From Hordeum vulgare subsp. vulgare (taxonomy: Eukaryota > Streptophyta > Magnoliopsida > Poales > Poaceae), in the NCBI RefSeq assembly GCF_904849725.1, contig NC_058519.1, forward strand, positions 577,385,169-577,449,168: a stretch of DNA of 64,000 nt. Reading direction: 5' to 3'. The notes beneath the pieces were generated by a model. That model had not been told where the DNA came from and did not search any database. It was given only the letters and a program-made list of their open reading frames with translations. Positions 1 to 9,959 of the stretch are shown piece by piece. Each line of letters starts with the position of its first letter. Within the stretch, counting starts at the first letter, position 1. The translations under genes were made by a program, and so were the position numbers.

Positions 1-23
1 GAACAAATAGATAGTTGCATGTC

Positions 24-143
24 GGATGCGATCATACCAGCACTAAAGCACCGGATCCCATCAGAACTCCGAAGTTAAGCGTGCTTGGGCGAGAGTAGTA
101 CTAGGATGGGTGACCTCCTGGGAAGTCCTCGTGTTGCATTCCC
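24..143 (+). rRNA. 5S rRNA gene, copy 1 (reference copy)
   Basis: Encodes 5S ribosomal RNA, part of the large ribosomal subunit, made by RNA polymerase III. The 120-nt sequence starts GGATGCGATC, has the GAAGTTAAGC and GGATGGGTGACC blocks typical of plant 5S, and ends TTGCATTCCC before CTTTTT. It is used here as the consensus for all other copies. The flanking base at -1 is C. Unit 319 bp. Confidence 0.98.
73..120 (+). promoter_or_regulatory. Internal Pol III promoter of 5S (representative copy)
   Basis: In plant 5S genes transcription depends on an internal control region bound by TFIIIA: A box at gene positions 50-64 (here 73-87), intermediate element 67-72 (90-95) and C box 80-97 (103-120). 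The consensus copy has AGTTAAGCGTGCTTG, GCGAGAG and AGGATGGGTGACCTCCTG in these places. The same elements recur in every full-length copy; the entries below note substitutions that fall in them. Confidence 0.85.
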
Positions 144-149
144 CTTTTT
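144..149 (+). terminator. Pol III T-run terminator (representative copy)
   Basis: The gene ends ...GCATTCCC and is followed by C and five T, the usual RNA polymerase III stop. A second T5 run lies about 8 bases downstream (157-161) inside ATATATTTTTGCG and could act as a backup. Nearly every unit has both runs; shortened first runs occur after the copies ending at 15966 (T4), 35137 (T3), 60085 (T4) and 61075 (T4). Confidence 0.85.
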
Positions 150-165
150 AAATATATTTTTGCGC

Positions 166-171
166 CACGTG
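166..171 (+). promoter_or_regulatory. CACGTG hexamer in spacer (representative copy)
   Basis: A CACGTG palindrome lies about 23 bases after the gene in nearly every unit, in the context GCG(C/G)CACGTGACAAGG. It matches the core of the plant G-box recognised by bZIP and bHLH factors. In four units (following the genes at 1938, 4682, 18998 and 21472) it is changed to CACATG. Any function is inference. Confidence 0.5.
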
Positions 172-267
172 ACAAGGATGACGCGGGACCGTGATCTATA
201 TGACCTCATTTTCTTATTTTTGACGATTACTGTGTGACTTTTCCCACCGCGCTTGACACCCAACGAC

Positions 268-306
<39 letters not shown>

Positions 307-313
307 GGGCAAG

Positions 314-342
314 CATAAGGAACAAATAGATAGTTGCATGTC
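314..342 (+). promoter_or_regulatory. 5' flank of 5S gene (representative copy)
   Basis: The 28 bases before each 5S gene are nearly invariant: ATAA at -28 to -25, which could serve as the TATA-like element reported at about -28 in plant 5S genes, a GC at -7/-6, and C at -1. Flank variants seen in the window are AGGAAG for AGGAAC near -22 and a changed base at -1 in about a dozen copies. Confidence 0.6.
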
Positions 343-462
343 GGATGCGATCATACCAGCACTAAAGCACCGGATCCCATCAGAACTCCGAAGTTAAGCT
401 TGCTTGGGCAAGAGTAGTACTAGGATGGGTGACCTCCTGGGAAGTCCTCGTGTTGCATTCCC
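343..462 (+). rRNA. 5S rRNA gene, copy 2
   Basis: G58T in the A box and G68A in the intermediate element; a candidate weak promoter. Unit 313 bp. Confidence 0.95.
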
Positions 463-586
463 CTTTTTAAATATATTTTTGCGGCACGTGACAAGGATGA
501 CGCGGGACCGTGATCTATATGACCTCATTTTCTTATTTTTGACGATTACTGTGTGACTTTTCCCACCGCGCTTGACACCCAACGAC

Positions 587-619
<33 letters not shown>

Positions 620-655
620 GGGCAAGCATAAGGAAGAAATAGATAGTTGCATGTC

Positions 656-775
656 GGATGCGATCATACGAGCACTAAAGCACCGGATCCCATCAGAACT
701 CCGAAGTTAAGCGTGCTTGGGCGAGAGTAGTACTAGGATGGGTGACCTCCTCGGAAGTCCTCGTGTTGCATTTCC
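656..775 (+). rRNA. 5S rRNA gene, copy 3
   Basis: C15G, G97C (last base of the C box), C118T. Unit 325 bp. Confidence 0.96.
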
Positions 776-899
776 CTTTTTAAATATATTTTTGCGGCAC
801 GTGACAAGGATGACGCGGTACCGTGATCTATATGACCTCATTTTCTTATTTTTGACGATTACTGTGTGACTTTTCCCACCGCGCTTGACACCCAACGAC

Positions 900-944
<45 letters not shown>

Positions 945-980
945 GGGCAAGCATAAGGAACAAATAGATAGTTGCATGTC

Positions 981-1100
981 GGATGCGATCATACCAGCAC
1001 TAAAGCACCGGATCCCATCAGAACTCCGAAGTTAAGCGTACTTGGGCGAGAGTAGTACTAGGATGGGTGACCTCCTCGGAAGTCCTCGTGTTGCATTCCC
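981..1100 (+). rRNA. 5S rRNA gene, copy 4
   Basis: G60A (A box) and G97C. Unit 331 bp. Confidence 0.96.
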
Positions 1101-1224
1101 CTTTTTAAATATATTTTTGCGGCACGTGACAAGGATGACGCGGGAGCGTGATCTATATGACCTCATTTTCTTATTTTTGACGATTACTGTGTGACTTTTC
1201 CCACCGCGCTTGACACCCAACGAC

Positions 1225-1275
<51 letters not shown>

Positions 1276-1311
1276 GGGCAAGCATAAGGAAGAAATAGAT
1301 AGTTGCATGTC

Positions 1312-1431
1312 GGATGCGATCATACCAGCACTAAAGCACCGGATCCCATCAGAACTCCGAAGTTAAGCGTACTTGGGCGAGAGTAGTACTAGGATGGGTG
1401 ACCTCCTCGGAAGTCCTCGTGTTGCATTCCC
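1312..1431 (+). rRNA. 5S rRNA gene, copy 5
   Basis: G60A and G97C, as in the preceding copy. Unit 319 bp. Confidence 0.96.
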
Positions 1432-1555
1432 CTTTTTAAATATATTTTTGCGGCACGTGACAAGGATGACGCGGGAGCGTGATCTATATGATCTCATTTT
1501 CTTATTTTTGACGATTACTGTGTGACTTTTCCCACCGCGCTTGACACCCAACGAC

Positions 1556-1594
<39 letters not shown>

Positions 1595-1630
1595 GGGCAA
1601 GCATAAGGAAGAAATAGATAGTTGCATGTG

Positions 1631-1750
1631 GGATGCGATCATACCAGCACTAAAGCACCGGATCCCATCAGAACTCCGAAGTTAAGCGTGCTTGGGCGAG
1701 AGTAGTACTAGGATGGGTGACCTCCTGGGAAGTCCTCGTGTTGCATTCCC
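1631..1750 (+). rRNA. 5S rRNA gene, copy 6
   Basis: Consensus gene, but the flanking base at -1 is G instead of C. Unit 307 bp. Confidence 0.97.
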
Positions 1751-1937
1751 CTTTTTAAATATATTTTTGCGCCACGTGACAAGGATGACGCGGAAGCGTG
1801 ATCTATATGACCTCATTTTCTTATTTTTGACGATTACTGTGTGACTTTTCCCACCGCGCTTGATACCCAACGACTAGTAGTAGTAGTAGTAGTAGTAGTA
1901 GGGGCAAGCATAAGGAACAAATAGATAGTTGCATGTC

Positions 1938-2057
1938 GGATGCGATCATACCAGCACTAAAGCACCGGATCCCATCAGAACTCCGAAGTTAAGCGTGCTT
2001 GGGCGAGAGTAGTACTAGGATGGGTGACCTCATGGGAAGTCCTCGTGTTGCATTCCC
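1938..2057 (+). rRNA. 5S rRNA gene, copy 7
   Basis: C95A (C box); the spacer hexamer is CACATG. Unit 307 bp. Confidence 0.96.
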
Positions 2058-2244
2058 CTTTTTAAATATATTTTTGCGCCACATGACAAGGATGACGCGG
2101 GACCGTGATCTATATGACCTCATTTTCTTATTTTTGACGATTACTGTGTGACTTTTCCCACCGCGCTTGACACCCAACGACTAGTAGTAGTAGTAGTAGT
2201 AGTAGTAGGGGCAAGCATAAGGAACAAATAGATAGTTGCATGTC

Positions 2245-2364
2245 GGATGCGATCATACCAGCACTAAAGCATCGGATCCCATCAGAACTCCGAAGTTAAG
2301 CGTGCTTGGGCGAGAGTAGTACTAGGATGTGTGACCTCCTGGGAAGTCCTCGTGTTGCATTCCC
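2245..2364 (+). rRNA. 5S rRNA gene, copy 8
   Basis: C28T and G86T (C box). Unit 322 bp. Confidence 0.96.
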
Positions 2365-2488
2365 CTTTTTCAATATATTTTTGCGCCACGTGACAAGGAT
2401 GACGCGGGACCGTGATCTATATGACCTCATTTTCTTATTTTTGACGATTACTGTGTGACTTTTCCCACCGCGCTTGACACCCAACGAC

Positions 2489-2530
<42 letters not shown>

Positions 2531-2566
2531 GGGCAAGCATAAGGAAGAAATAGATAGTTGCATGTC

Positions 2567-2686
2567 GGATGCGATCATACCAGCACTAAAGCACCGGATC
2601 CCATCAGAACTCCGAAGTTAAGCGTGCTTGGGCGAGAGTAGTACTAGGATGGGTGACCTCCTGGGAAGTCCTCTTGTTGCATTCCC
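2567..2686 (+). rRNA. 5S rRNA gene, copy 9
   Basis: G108T. Unit 316 bp. Confidence 0.97.
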
Positions 2687-2810
2687 CTTTTTAAATATAT
2701 TTTTGCGCCACGTGACAAGGATGACGCGGGAGCGTGATCTATATGACCTCATTTTCTTATTTTTGACGATTACTGTGTGACTTTTCCCACCGCGCTTGAC
2801 ACCCAACGAC

Positions 2811-2846
<36 letters not shown>

Positions 2847-2882
2847 GGGCAAGCATAAGGAACAAATAGATAGTTGCATGTC

Positions 2883-3002
2883 GGATGCGATCATACCAGC
2901 ACTAAAGCACCGGATCCCATCAGAACTCCGAAGTTAAGCGTGCTTGGGCGAGAGTAGTACTAGGATGGGTGACCTCCTGGGAAGTCCTCGTGTTGCATTC
3001 CC
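2883..3002 (+). rRNA. 5S rRNA gene, copy 10
   Basis: Consensus. Unit 316 bp. Confidence 0.98.
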
Positions 3003-3198
3003 CTTTTTAAATATATTTTTGCGCCACGTGACAAGGATGACGCGGGAGCGTGATCTATATGACCTCATTTTCTTATTTTTGACGATTACTGTGTGACTTT
3101 TCCCACCGCGCTTGACACCCAACGACTAGTAGTAGTAGTTGTAGTAGTAGTAGTAGTAGTAGGGGCAAGCATAAGGAACAAATAGATAGTTGCATGTC

Positions 3199-3318
3199 GG
3201 ATGCGATCATACCAGCACTAAAGCACCGGATCCCATCAGAACTCCGAAGTTAAGCGTGCTTGGGCGAGAGTAGTACTAGGATGGGTGACCTCCTGGGAAG
3301 TCCTCGTGTTGCATTCCC
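3199..3318 (+). rRNA. 5S rRNA gene, copy 11
   Basis: Consensus. Unit 322 bp. Confidence 0.98.
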
Positions 3319-3442
3319 CTTTTTAAATATATTTTTGCGGCACGTGACAAGGATGATGCGGGACCGTGATCTATATGACCTCATTTTCTTATTTTTGACG
3401 ATTACTGTGTGACTTTTCCCACCGCGCTTGACACCCAACGAC

Positions 3443-3484
<42 letters not shown>

Positions 3485-3520
3485 GGGCAAGCATAAGGAA
3501 CAAATAGATAGTTGCATGTC

Positions 3521-3640
3521 GGATGCGATCATACCAGCACTGAAGCACCGGATCCCATCAGAACTCCGAAGTTAAGCGTGCTTGGGCGAGAGTAGTACTA
3601 GGATGGGTGACCTCCTGGGAAGTCCTCGTGTTGCATTTCC
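3521..3640 (+). rRNA. 5S rRNA gene, copy 12
   Basis: A22G and C118T. Unit 304 bp. Confidence 0.97.
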
Positions 3641-3824
3641 CTTTTTAAATATATTTTTGCGCCACGTGACAAGGATGACGCGGGAGCGTGATCTATATGA
3701 CCTCATTTTCTTATTTTTGACGATTACTGTGTGACTTTTCCCACCGCGCTTGACACCCAACGACTAGTAGTAGTAGTAGTAGTAGTAGTAGCAAGCATAA
3801 GGAACAAATAGATAGTTGCATGTC

Positions 3825-3896
3825 GGATGCGATCATACCAGCACTAAAGCACCGGATCCCATCAGAACTCCGAAGTTAAGCGTACTTGGGCAAGAG
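3825..3896 (+). pseudogene. 5S fragment, 3' part deleted (copy 13)
   Basis: Only gene positions 1-72 remain, with G60A and G68A. The sequence then jumps into the spacer at CGCCACGTGAC, so the C box, the 3' end of the RNA and both T-run terminators are missing. If initiated at all, transcription would read into the spacer. Unit 240 bp. The matching duplicate near 20.7-20.9 kb lacks this unit. Confidence 0.93.
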
Positions 3897-4064
3897 CGCC
3901 ACGTGACAAGGATGACGCGGGAGCGTGATCTATATGACCTCATTTTCTTATTTTTGACGATTACTGTGTGACTTTTCCCACCGCGCTTGACACCCAACGA
4001 CTAGTAGTAGTAGTAGTAGTAGTAGTAGGGGCAAGCATAAGGAACAAATAGATAGTTGCATGTC

Positions 4065-4184
4065 GGATGCGATCATACCAGCACTAAAGCACCGGATCCC
4101 ATCAGAACTCCGAAGTTAAGCGTACTTGGGCGAGAGTAGTACTAGGATGGGTGACCTCCTGGGAAGTCCTCGTGTTGCATTCCC
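4065..4184 (+). rRNA. 5S rRNA gene, copy 14
   Basis: G60A (A box). Unit 319 bp. Confidence 0.97.
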
Positions 4185-4308
4185 CTTTTTAAATATATTT
4201 TTGCGGCACGTGACAAGGATGACGCGGGACCGTGATCTATATGACCTCATTTTCTTATTTTTGACGATTACTGTGTGACTTTTCCCACCGCGCTTGACAC
4301 CCAACGAC

Positions 4309-4341
<33 letters not shown>

Positions 4342-4383
4342 CAGTAGGGGCAAGCATAAGGAAGAAATAGATAGTTGCATGTC

Positions 4384-4503
4384 GGATGCGATCATACCAG
4401 CACTAAAGCACCGGATCCCATCAGAACTCCGAAGTTAAGCGTGCTTGGGCGAGAGTAGTACTAGGATGGGTGACCTCCTGGGAAGTCCTCGTGTTGCATT
4501 CCC
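4384..4503 (+). rRNA. 5S rRNA gene, copy 15
   Basis: Consensus. Unit 298 bp. Confidence 0.98.
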
Positions 4504-4681
4504 CTTTTTAAATATATTTTTGCGCCACGTGACAAGGATGACGCGGGAGCGTGATCTATATGACCTCATTTTCTTATTTTTGACGATTACTGTGTGACTT
4601 TTCCCACCGCGCTTGACACCCAACGACTAGTAGTAGTAGTAGTAGGGGCAAGCATAAGGAACAAATAGATAGTTGCATGTC

Positions 4682-4801
4682 GGATGCGATCATACCAGCA
4701 CTAAAGCATCGGATCCCATCAGAACTCCGAAGTTAAGCGTGCTTGGGCGAGAGTAGTACTAGGATGGGTGACCTCCTGGGAAGTCCTCGTGTTGCATTCC
4801 C
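4682..4801 (+). rRNA. 5S rRNA gene, copy 16
   Basis: C28T; the spacer hexamer is CACATG. Unit 301 bp. Confidence 0.97.
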
Positions 4802-4982
4802 CTTTTTAAATATATTTTTGCGCCACATGACAAGGATGACGCGGGACCGTGATCTATATGACCTCATTTTCTTATTTTTGACGATTACTGTGTGACTTTT
4901 CCCACCGCGCTTGACACCCAACGACTAGTAGTAGTAGTAGTAGTAGGGGCAAGCATAAGGAACAAATAGATAGTTGCATGTC

Positions 4983-5102
4983 GGATGCGATCATACCAGC
5001 ACTAAAGCACCGGATCCCATCAGAACTCCGAAGTTAAGCGTGCTTGGGCGAGAGTAGTACTAAGATGGGTGACCTCCTGGGAAGTCCTCGTGTTGCATTC
5101 CC
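4983..5102 (+). rRNA. 5S rRNA gene, copy 17
   Basis: G81A (C box). Unit 319 bp. Confidence 0.97.
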
Positions 5103-5301
5103 CTTTTTCAATATATTTTTGCGCCACGTGACAAGGATGACGCGGGACCGTGATCTATATGACCTCATTTTCTTATTTTTGACGATTACTGTGTGACTTT
5201 TCCCACCGCGCTTGACACCCAACGACTAGTAGTAGTATTAGTAGTAGTAGTAGTAGTAGTAGTAGGGGCAAGCATAAGGAACAAATAGATAGTTGCATGT
5301 C

Positions 5302-5421
5302 GGATGCGATCATACCAGCACTAAAGCACCGGATCCCATCAGAACTCCGAAGTTAAGCGTGCTTGGGCGAGATTAGTACTAGGATGGGTGACCTCCTGGG
5401 AAGTCCTCGTGTTGCATTCCC
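5302..5421 (+). rRNA. 5S rRNA gene, copy 18
   Basis: G72T (last base of the intermediate element). Unit 313 bp. Confidence 0.97.
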
Positions 5422-5545
5422 CTTTTTAAATATATTTTTGCGCCACGTGACAAGGATGACGCGGGAGCGTGATCTATATGACCTCATTTTCTTATTTTTG
5501 ACGATTACTGTGTGACTTTTCCCACCGCGCTTGACACCCAACGAC

Positions 5546-5578
<33 letters not shown>

Positions 5579-5614
5579 GGGCAAGCATAAGGAACAAATA
5601 GATAGTTGCATGTC

Positions 5615-5734
5615 GGATGCGATCATACTAGCACTAAAGCACCAGATCCCATCAGAACTCCGAAGTTAAGCGTGCTTCGGCGAGAGTAGTACTAGGATGG
5701 GTGACCTCCTGGGAAGTCCTCATGTTGCATTCCC
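5615..5734 (+). rRNA. 5S rRNA gene, copy 19
   Basis: C15T, G30A, G64C (A box), G108A; the same four-base haplotype as copy 21. Unit 322 bp. Confidence 0.94.
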
Positions 5735-5936
5735 CTTTTTAAATATATTTTTACGCCACGTGACAAGGATGACGCGGGACCGTGATCTATATGACCTCAT
5801 TTTCTTATTTTTGACGATTACTGTGTGACTTTTCCCACCGCGCTTGACACCCAACGACTAGTAGTAGTATTAGTAGTAGTAGTAGTAGTAGTAGTAGTAG
5901 GGGCAAGCATAAGGAACAAATAGATAGTTGCATGTC

Positions 5937-6056
5937 GGATGCGATCATACTAGCACTAAAGCACCGGATCCCATCAGAACTCCGAAGTTAAGCGTGCTTG
6001 GGCGAGAGTAGTACTAGGATGGGTGACCTCCTGGGAAGTCCTCGTGTTGCATTCCC
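5937..6056 (+). rRNA. 5S rRNA gene, copy 20
   Basis: C15T. Unit 307 bp. Confidence 0.97.
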
Positions 6057-6243
6057 CTTTTTAAATATATTTTTGCGCCACGTGACAAGGATGACGCGGG
6101 AGCGTGATCTATATGACCTCATTTTCTTATTTTTGACGATTACTGTGTGACTTTTCCCACCGCGCTTGACACCCAACGACTAGTAGTAGTAGTAGTAGTA
6201 GTAGTAGGGGCAAGCATAAGGAACAAATAGATAGTTGCATGTC

Positions 6244-6363
6244 GGATGCGATCATACTAGCACTAAAGCACCAGATCCCATCAGAACTCCGAAGTTAAGC
6301 GTGCTTCGGCGAGAGTAGTACTAGGATGGGTGACCTCCTGGGAAGTCCTCATGTTGCATTCCC
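6244..6363 (+). rRNA. 5S rRNA gene, copy 21
   Basis: C15T, G30A, G64C, G108A; a duplicate of copy 19. The following TAG tract runs straight into a 5'-truncated gene. Confidence 0.94.
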
Positions 6364-6487
6364 CTTTTTAAATATATTTTTACGCCACGTGACAAGGATG
6401 ACGCGGGACCGTGATCTATATGACCTCATTTTCTTATTTTTGACGATTACTGTGTGACTTTTCCCACCGCGCTTGACACCCAACGAC

Positions 6488-6540
<53 letters not shown>

Positions 6541-6541
<1 letters not shown>

Positions 6542-6597
6542 GGCGAGAGTAGTACTAGGATGGGTGACCTCCTGGGAAGTCCTCGTGTTGCATTCCC
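6541..6597 (+). pseudogene. 5S fragment, 5' part deleted (copy 22)
   Basis: Gene positions 64-120 only, joined directly to a TAG tract. The 5' flank and positions 1-63 are gone, so the A box is lost while the IE and C box remain. The junction fits a deletion between GGGC at the end of the spacer (TAGGGGCAAG) and GGGC inside the gene (TTGGGCGAG). Confidence 0.95.
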
Positions 6598-6799
6598 CTT
6601 TTTAAATATATTTTTGCGCCACGTGACAAGGATGATGCGGGAGCGTGATCTATATGACCTCATTTTCTTATTTTTGACGATTACTGTGTGACTTTTCCCA
6701 CCGCGCTTGACACCCAACGACTAGTAGTAGTAGTAGTAGTAGTGGTAGTAGTAGTAGTAGTAGGGGCAAGCATAAGGAACAAATAGATAGTTGCATGTC

Positions 6800-6919
6800 G
6801 GATGCGATCATACCAGCACTAAAGCACCGGATCCCATCAGAACTCCGAAGTTAAGCGTGCTTGGGCGAGAGTAGTACTAGGATTGGTGACCTCCTGGGAA
6901 GTCCTCGTGTTGCATTCCC
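6800..6919 (+). rRNA. 5S rRNA gene, copy 23
   Basis: G85T (C box). Followed by a long TAG tract and a truncated copy. Unit 312 bp. Confidence 0.97.
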
Positions 6920-7043
6920 CTTTTTAAATATATTTTTGCGCCACGTGACAAGGATGACGCGGGACCGTGATCTATATGACCTCATTTTCTTATTTTTGAC
7001 GATTACTGTGTGACTTTTCCCACCGCGCTTGACACCCAACGAC

Positions 7044-7111
<68 letters not shown>

Positions 7112-7112
<1 letters not shown>

Positions 7113-7205
7113 GGCGAGAGTAGTACTAGGATGGGTGACCTCCTGGGAAGTCCTCGTGTTGCATTCCCTGGGTGACCTCCTGGGAAGTCCTCGTGTTGCA
7201 TTCCC
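7112..7205 (+). pseudogene. 5S fragment with duplicated 3' end (copy 24)
   Basis: 5'-truncated gene (positions 64-120, 7112-7168) followed at once by a second copy of positions 84-120 (7169-7205), a direct 37-nt tandem duplication. The A box is absent. Same structure at 8474, 23245 and 24595. Confidence 0.95.
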
Positions 7206-7386
7206 CTTTTTAAATATATTTTTGCGCCACGTGACAAGGATGACGCGGGACCGTGATCTATATAACCTCATTTTCTTATTTTTGACGATTACTGTGTGAC
7301 TTTTCCCACCGCGCTTGACACCCAACGACTAGTAGTAGTAGTAGTAGTAGGGGCAAGCATAAGGAACAAATAGATAGTTGCATGTC

Positions 7387-7506
7387 GGATGCAATCATAC
7401 CAGCACTAAAGCACCGGATCCCATCAGAACTCCGAAGTTAAGCGTGCTTGGGCGAGAGTAGTACTAGGATGGGTGACCTCCTGGGAAGTCCTCGTGTTGC
7501 ATTCCC
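7387..7506 (+). rRNA. 5S rRNA gene, copy 25
   Basis: G7A. Unit 319 bp. Confidence 0.97.
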
Positions 7507-7630
7507 CTTTTTAAATATATTTTTGCGCCACGTGACAAGGATGACGCGGGAACGTGATCTATATGACCTCATATTCTTATTTTTGACGATTACTGTGTGA
7601 CTTTTCCCACCGCGCTTGACACCCAACGAC

Positions 7631-7669
<39 letters not shown>

Positions 7670-7705
7670 GGGCAAGCATAAGGAACAAATAGATAGTTGC
7701 ATGTC

Positions 7706-7764
7706 GGATGCGATCATACCAGCACTAAAGCACCGGATCCCATCAGAACTCATGTTGCATTCCC
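7706..7764 (+). pseudogene. 5S gene with 61-nt internal deletion (copy 26)
   Basis: Positions 1-45 are joined to 107-120 (with G108A), leaving 59 nt and removing the whole internal promoter. CTC is present at both breakpoints. The T5 terminator is kept. Same deletion at 23842. Confidence 0.95.
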
Positions 7765-7888
7765 CTTTTTAAATATATTTTTACGCCACGTGACAAGGAT
7801 GACGCGGGACCGTGATCTATATGACTTCATTTTCTTATTTTTGACGATTACTGTGTGACTTTTCCCACCGCGCTTGACACCCAACGAC

Positions 7889-7923
<35 letters not shown>

Positions 7924-7924
<1 letters not shown>

Positions 7925-7980
7925 GGCGAGAGTAGTACTAGGATGGGTGACCTCCTGGGAAGTCCTCGTGTTGCATTCCC
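7924..7980 (+). pseudogene. 5S fragment, 5' part deleted (copy 27)
   Basis: Positions 64-120 fused to a TAG tract, with the same breakpoint as copy 22. Confidence 0.95.
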
Positions 7981-8185
7981 CTTTTTAAATATATTTTTGC
8001 GCCACGTGACAAGGATGACGCGGGAGCGTGATCTATATGACCTCATTTTCTTATTTTTGACGATTACTGTGTGACTTTTCCCACCGCGCTTGACACCCAA
8101 CGACTAGTAGTAGTAGTAGTAGTAGTGGTAGTAGTAGTAGTAGTAGTAGGGGCAAGCATAAGGAACAAATAGATAGTTGCATGTC

Positions 8186-8305
8186 GGATGCGATCATACC
8201 AGCACTAAAGCACCGGATCCCATCAGAACTCCGAAGTTAAGCGTGCTTGGGCGAGAGTAGTACTAGGATGGGTGACCTCCTGGGAAGTCCTCGTGTTGCA
8301 TTCCC
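8186..8305 (+). rRNA. 5S rRNA gene, copy 28
   Basis: Consensus. Unit 288 bp to the next fragment. Confidence 0.98.
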
Positions 8306-8429
8306 CTTTTTAAATATATTTTTGCGCCACGTGACAAGGATGACGCGGGACCGTGATCTATATGACCTCATTTTCTTATTTTTGACGATTACTGTGTGAC
8401 TTTTCCCACCGCGCTTGACACCCAACGAC

Positions 8430-8473
<44 letters not shown>

Positions 8474-8474
<1 letters not shown>

Positions 8475-8567
8475 GGCGAGAGTAGTACTAGGATGGGTGA
8501 CCTCCTCGGAAGTCCTCGTGTTGCATTCCCTGGGTGACCTCCTGGGAAGTCCTCGTGTTGCATTCCC
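8474..8567 (+). pseudogene. 5S fragment with duplicated 3' end (copy 29)
   Basis: Positions 64-120 (8474-8530, with G97C) then a second 84-120 (8531-8567). Structural twin of copy 24. Confidence 0.95.
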
Positions 8568-8748
8568 CTTTTTAAATATATTTTTGCGCCACGTGACAAG
8601 GATGACGCGGGACCGTGATCTATATAACCTCATTTTCTTATTTTTGACGATTACTGTGTGACTTTTCCCACCGCGCTTGACACCCAACGACTAGTAGTAG
8701 TAGTAGTAGTAGGGGCAAGCATAAGGAACAAATAGATAGTTGCATGTC

Positions 8749-8868
8749 GGATGCGATCATACCAGCACTAAAGCACCAGATCCCATCAGAACTCCGAAGT
8801 TAAGCGTGCTTGGGCGAGAGTAGTACTAGGATGGGTGACCTCCTGGGAAGTCCTCGTGTTGCATTCCC
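8749..8868 (+). rRNA. 5S rRNA gene, copy 30
   Basis: G30A. Unit 303 bp. Confidence 0.97.
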
Positions 8869-9051
8869 CTTTTTAAATATATTTTTGCGCCACGTGACAA
8901 GGATGACGCGGGACCGTGATCTATATGACCTCATTTTCTTATTTTTGACGATTACTGTGTGACTTTTCCCACCGCGCTTGACACCCAACGACTAGTAGTA
9001 GTAGTAGTAGTAGTAGGGCAAGCATAAGGAACAAATAGATAGTTGCATGTC

Positions 9052-9171
9052 GGATGCGATCATACCAGCACTAAAGCACCGGATCCCATCAGAACTCCGA
9101 AGTTAAGCGTGCTTGGGCGAGAGTAGTACTAGGATGGGTGACCTCCTGGGAAGTCCTCGTGTTGCATTCCC
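9052..9171 (+). rRNA. 5S rRNA gene, copy 31
   Basis: Consensus. Unit 310 bp. Confidence 0.98.
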
Positions 9172-9361
9172 CTTTTTAAATATATTTTTGCGCCACGTGA
9201 CAAGGATGACGCGGGAGCGTGATCTATATGACCTCATTTTCTTATTTTTGACGATTACTGTGTGACTTTTCCCACCGCGCTTGACACCCAACGACTAGTA
9301 GTAGTAGTAGTAGTAGTAGTAGTAGGGGCAAGCATAAGGAACAAATAGATAGTTGCATGTC

Positions 9362-9481
9362 TGATGCGATCATACCAGCACTAAAGCACTGGATCCCATC
9401 AGAACTCCGAAGTTAAGCGTGCTTGTGCTAGAGTAGTACTAGGATGGGTGACCTCCTGGGAAGTCCTCGTGTTGCATTCCC
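9362..9481 (+). rRNA. 5S rRNA gene, copy 32
   Basis: G1T, C29T, G65T, G68T (IE). The changed first base and IE make it a poor candidate for normal expression. Unit 298 bp. Confidence 0.92.
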
Positions 9482-9659
9482 CTTTTTAAATATATTTTTG
9501 CGCCACGTGACAAGGATGACGCGGGACCGTCATCTATATGACCTCATTTTCTTATTTTTGACGATTACTGTGTGACTTTTCCCACCGCGCTTGACACCCA
9601 ACGACTAGTAGTAGTAGTAGTAGGGGCAAGCATAAGGAACAAATAGATAGTTGCATGTC

Positions 9660-9779
9660 GGATGTGATCATACCAGCACTAAAGCACCGGATCCCATCAG
9701 AACTCCGAAGTTAAGCGTGCTTGGGCGAGAGTAGTACTAGGATGGGTGACCTCCTGGGAAGTCCTTGTGTTGCATTCCC
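9660..9779 (+). rRNA. 5S rRNA gene, copy 33
   Basis: C6T and C107T. First unit of a 901-bp three-unit block repeated at 10561. Unit 300 bp. Confidence 0.96.
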
Positions 9780-9959
9780 CTTTTTAAATATATTTTTGCG
9801 CCACGTGACAAGGACGACGCGGGACCGTGATCTATATGACCTCATTTTCTTATTTTTGACGATTACTGTGTGACTTTTCCCACCGCGCTTGACACCCAAC
9901 GACTAGTAGTAGTAGTAGTAGTAGGGCAAGCATAAGGAACAAATAGATAGTTGCATGTC

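Larger units (their letters stand above)
1..9000 (+). repeat. Higher-order repeat block, copy A
   Basis: A run of about 30 units whose variants and defects reappear in the same order in copy B (about 17067-25120), offset about 17.1 kb at the start and 16.1 kb at the end. Shared marks in order: G97C/C118T unit, G60A/G97C unit, C95A with CACATG, C28T/G86T, G108T, C118T, G60A, C15T/G30A/G108A, then the series of truncated genes. Copy A has extra units (3825, and one extra pair near 5615-6243). Its left edge is cut by the window. Confidence 0.85.

Noticed and set aside
75..263. A 62-codon - strand frame (MGVKRGGKSH...) repeated in nearly every unit, with + strand counterparts in a few
   Set aside because: It runs antisense across the 5S 3' half and spacer, starts in the spacer, ends at a stop inside the 5S gene, and varies exactly as the DNA repeat does. 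It is a by-product of the 5S unit being open in that frame.
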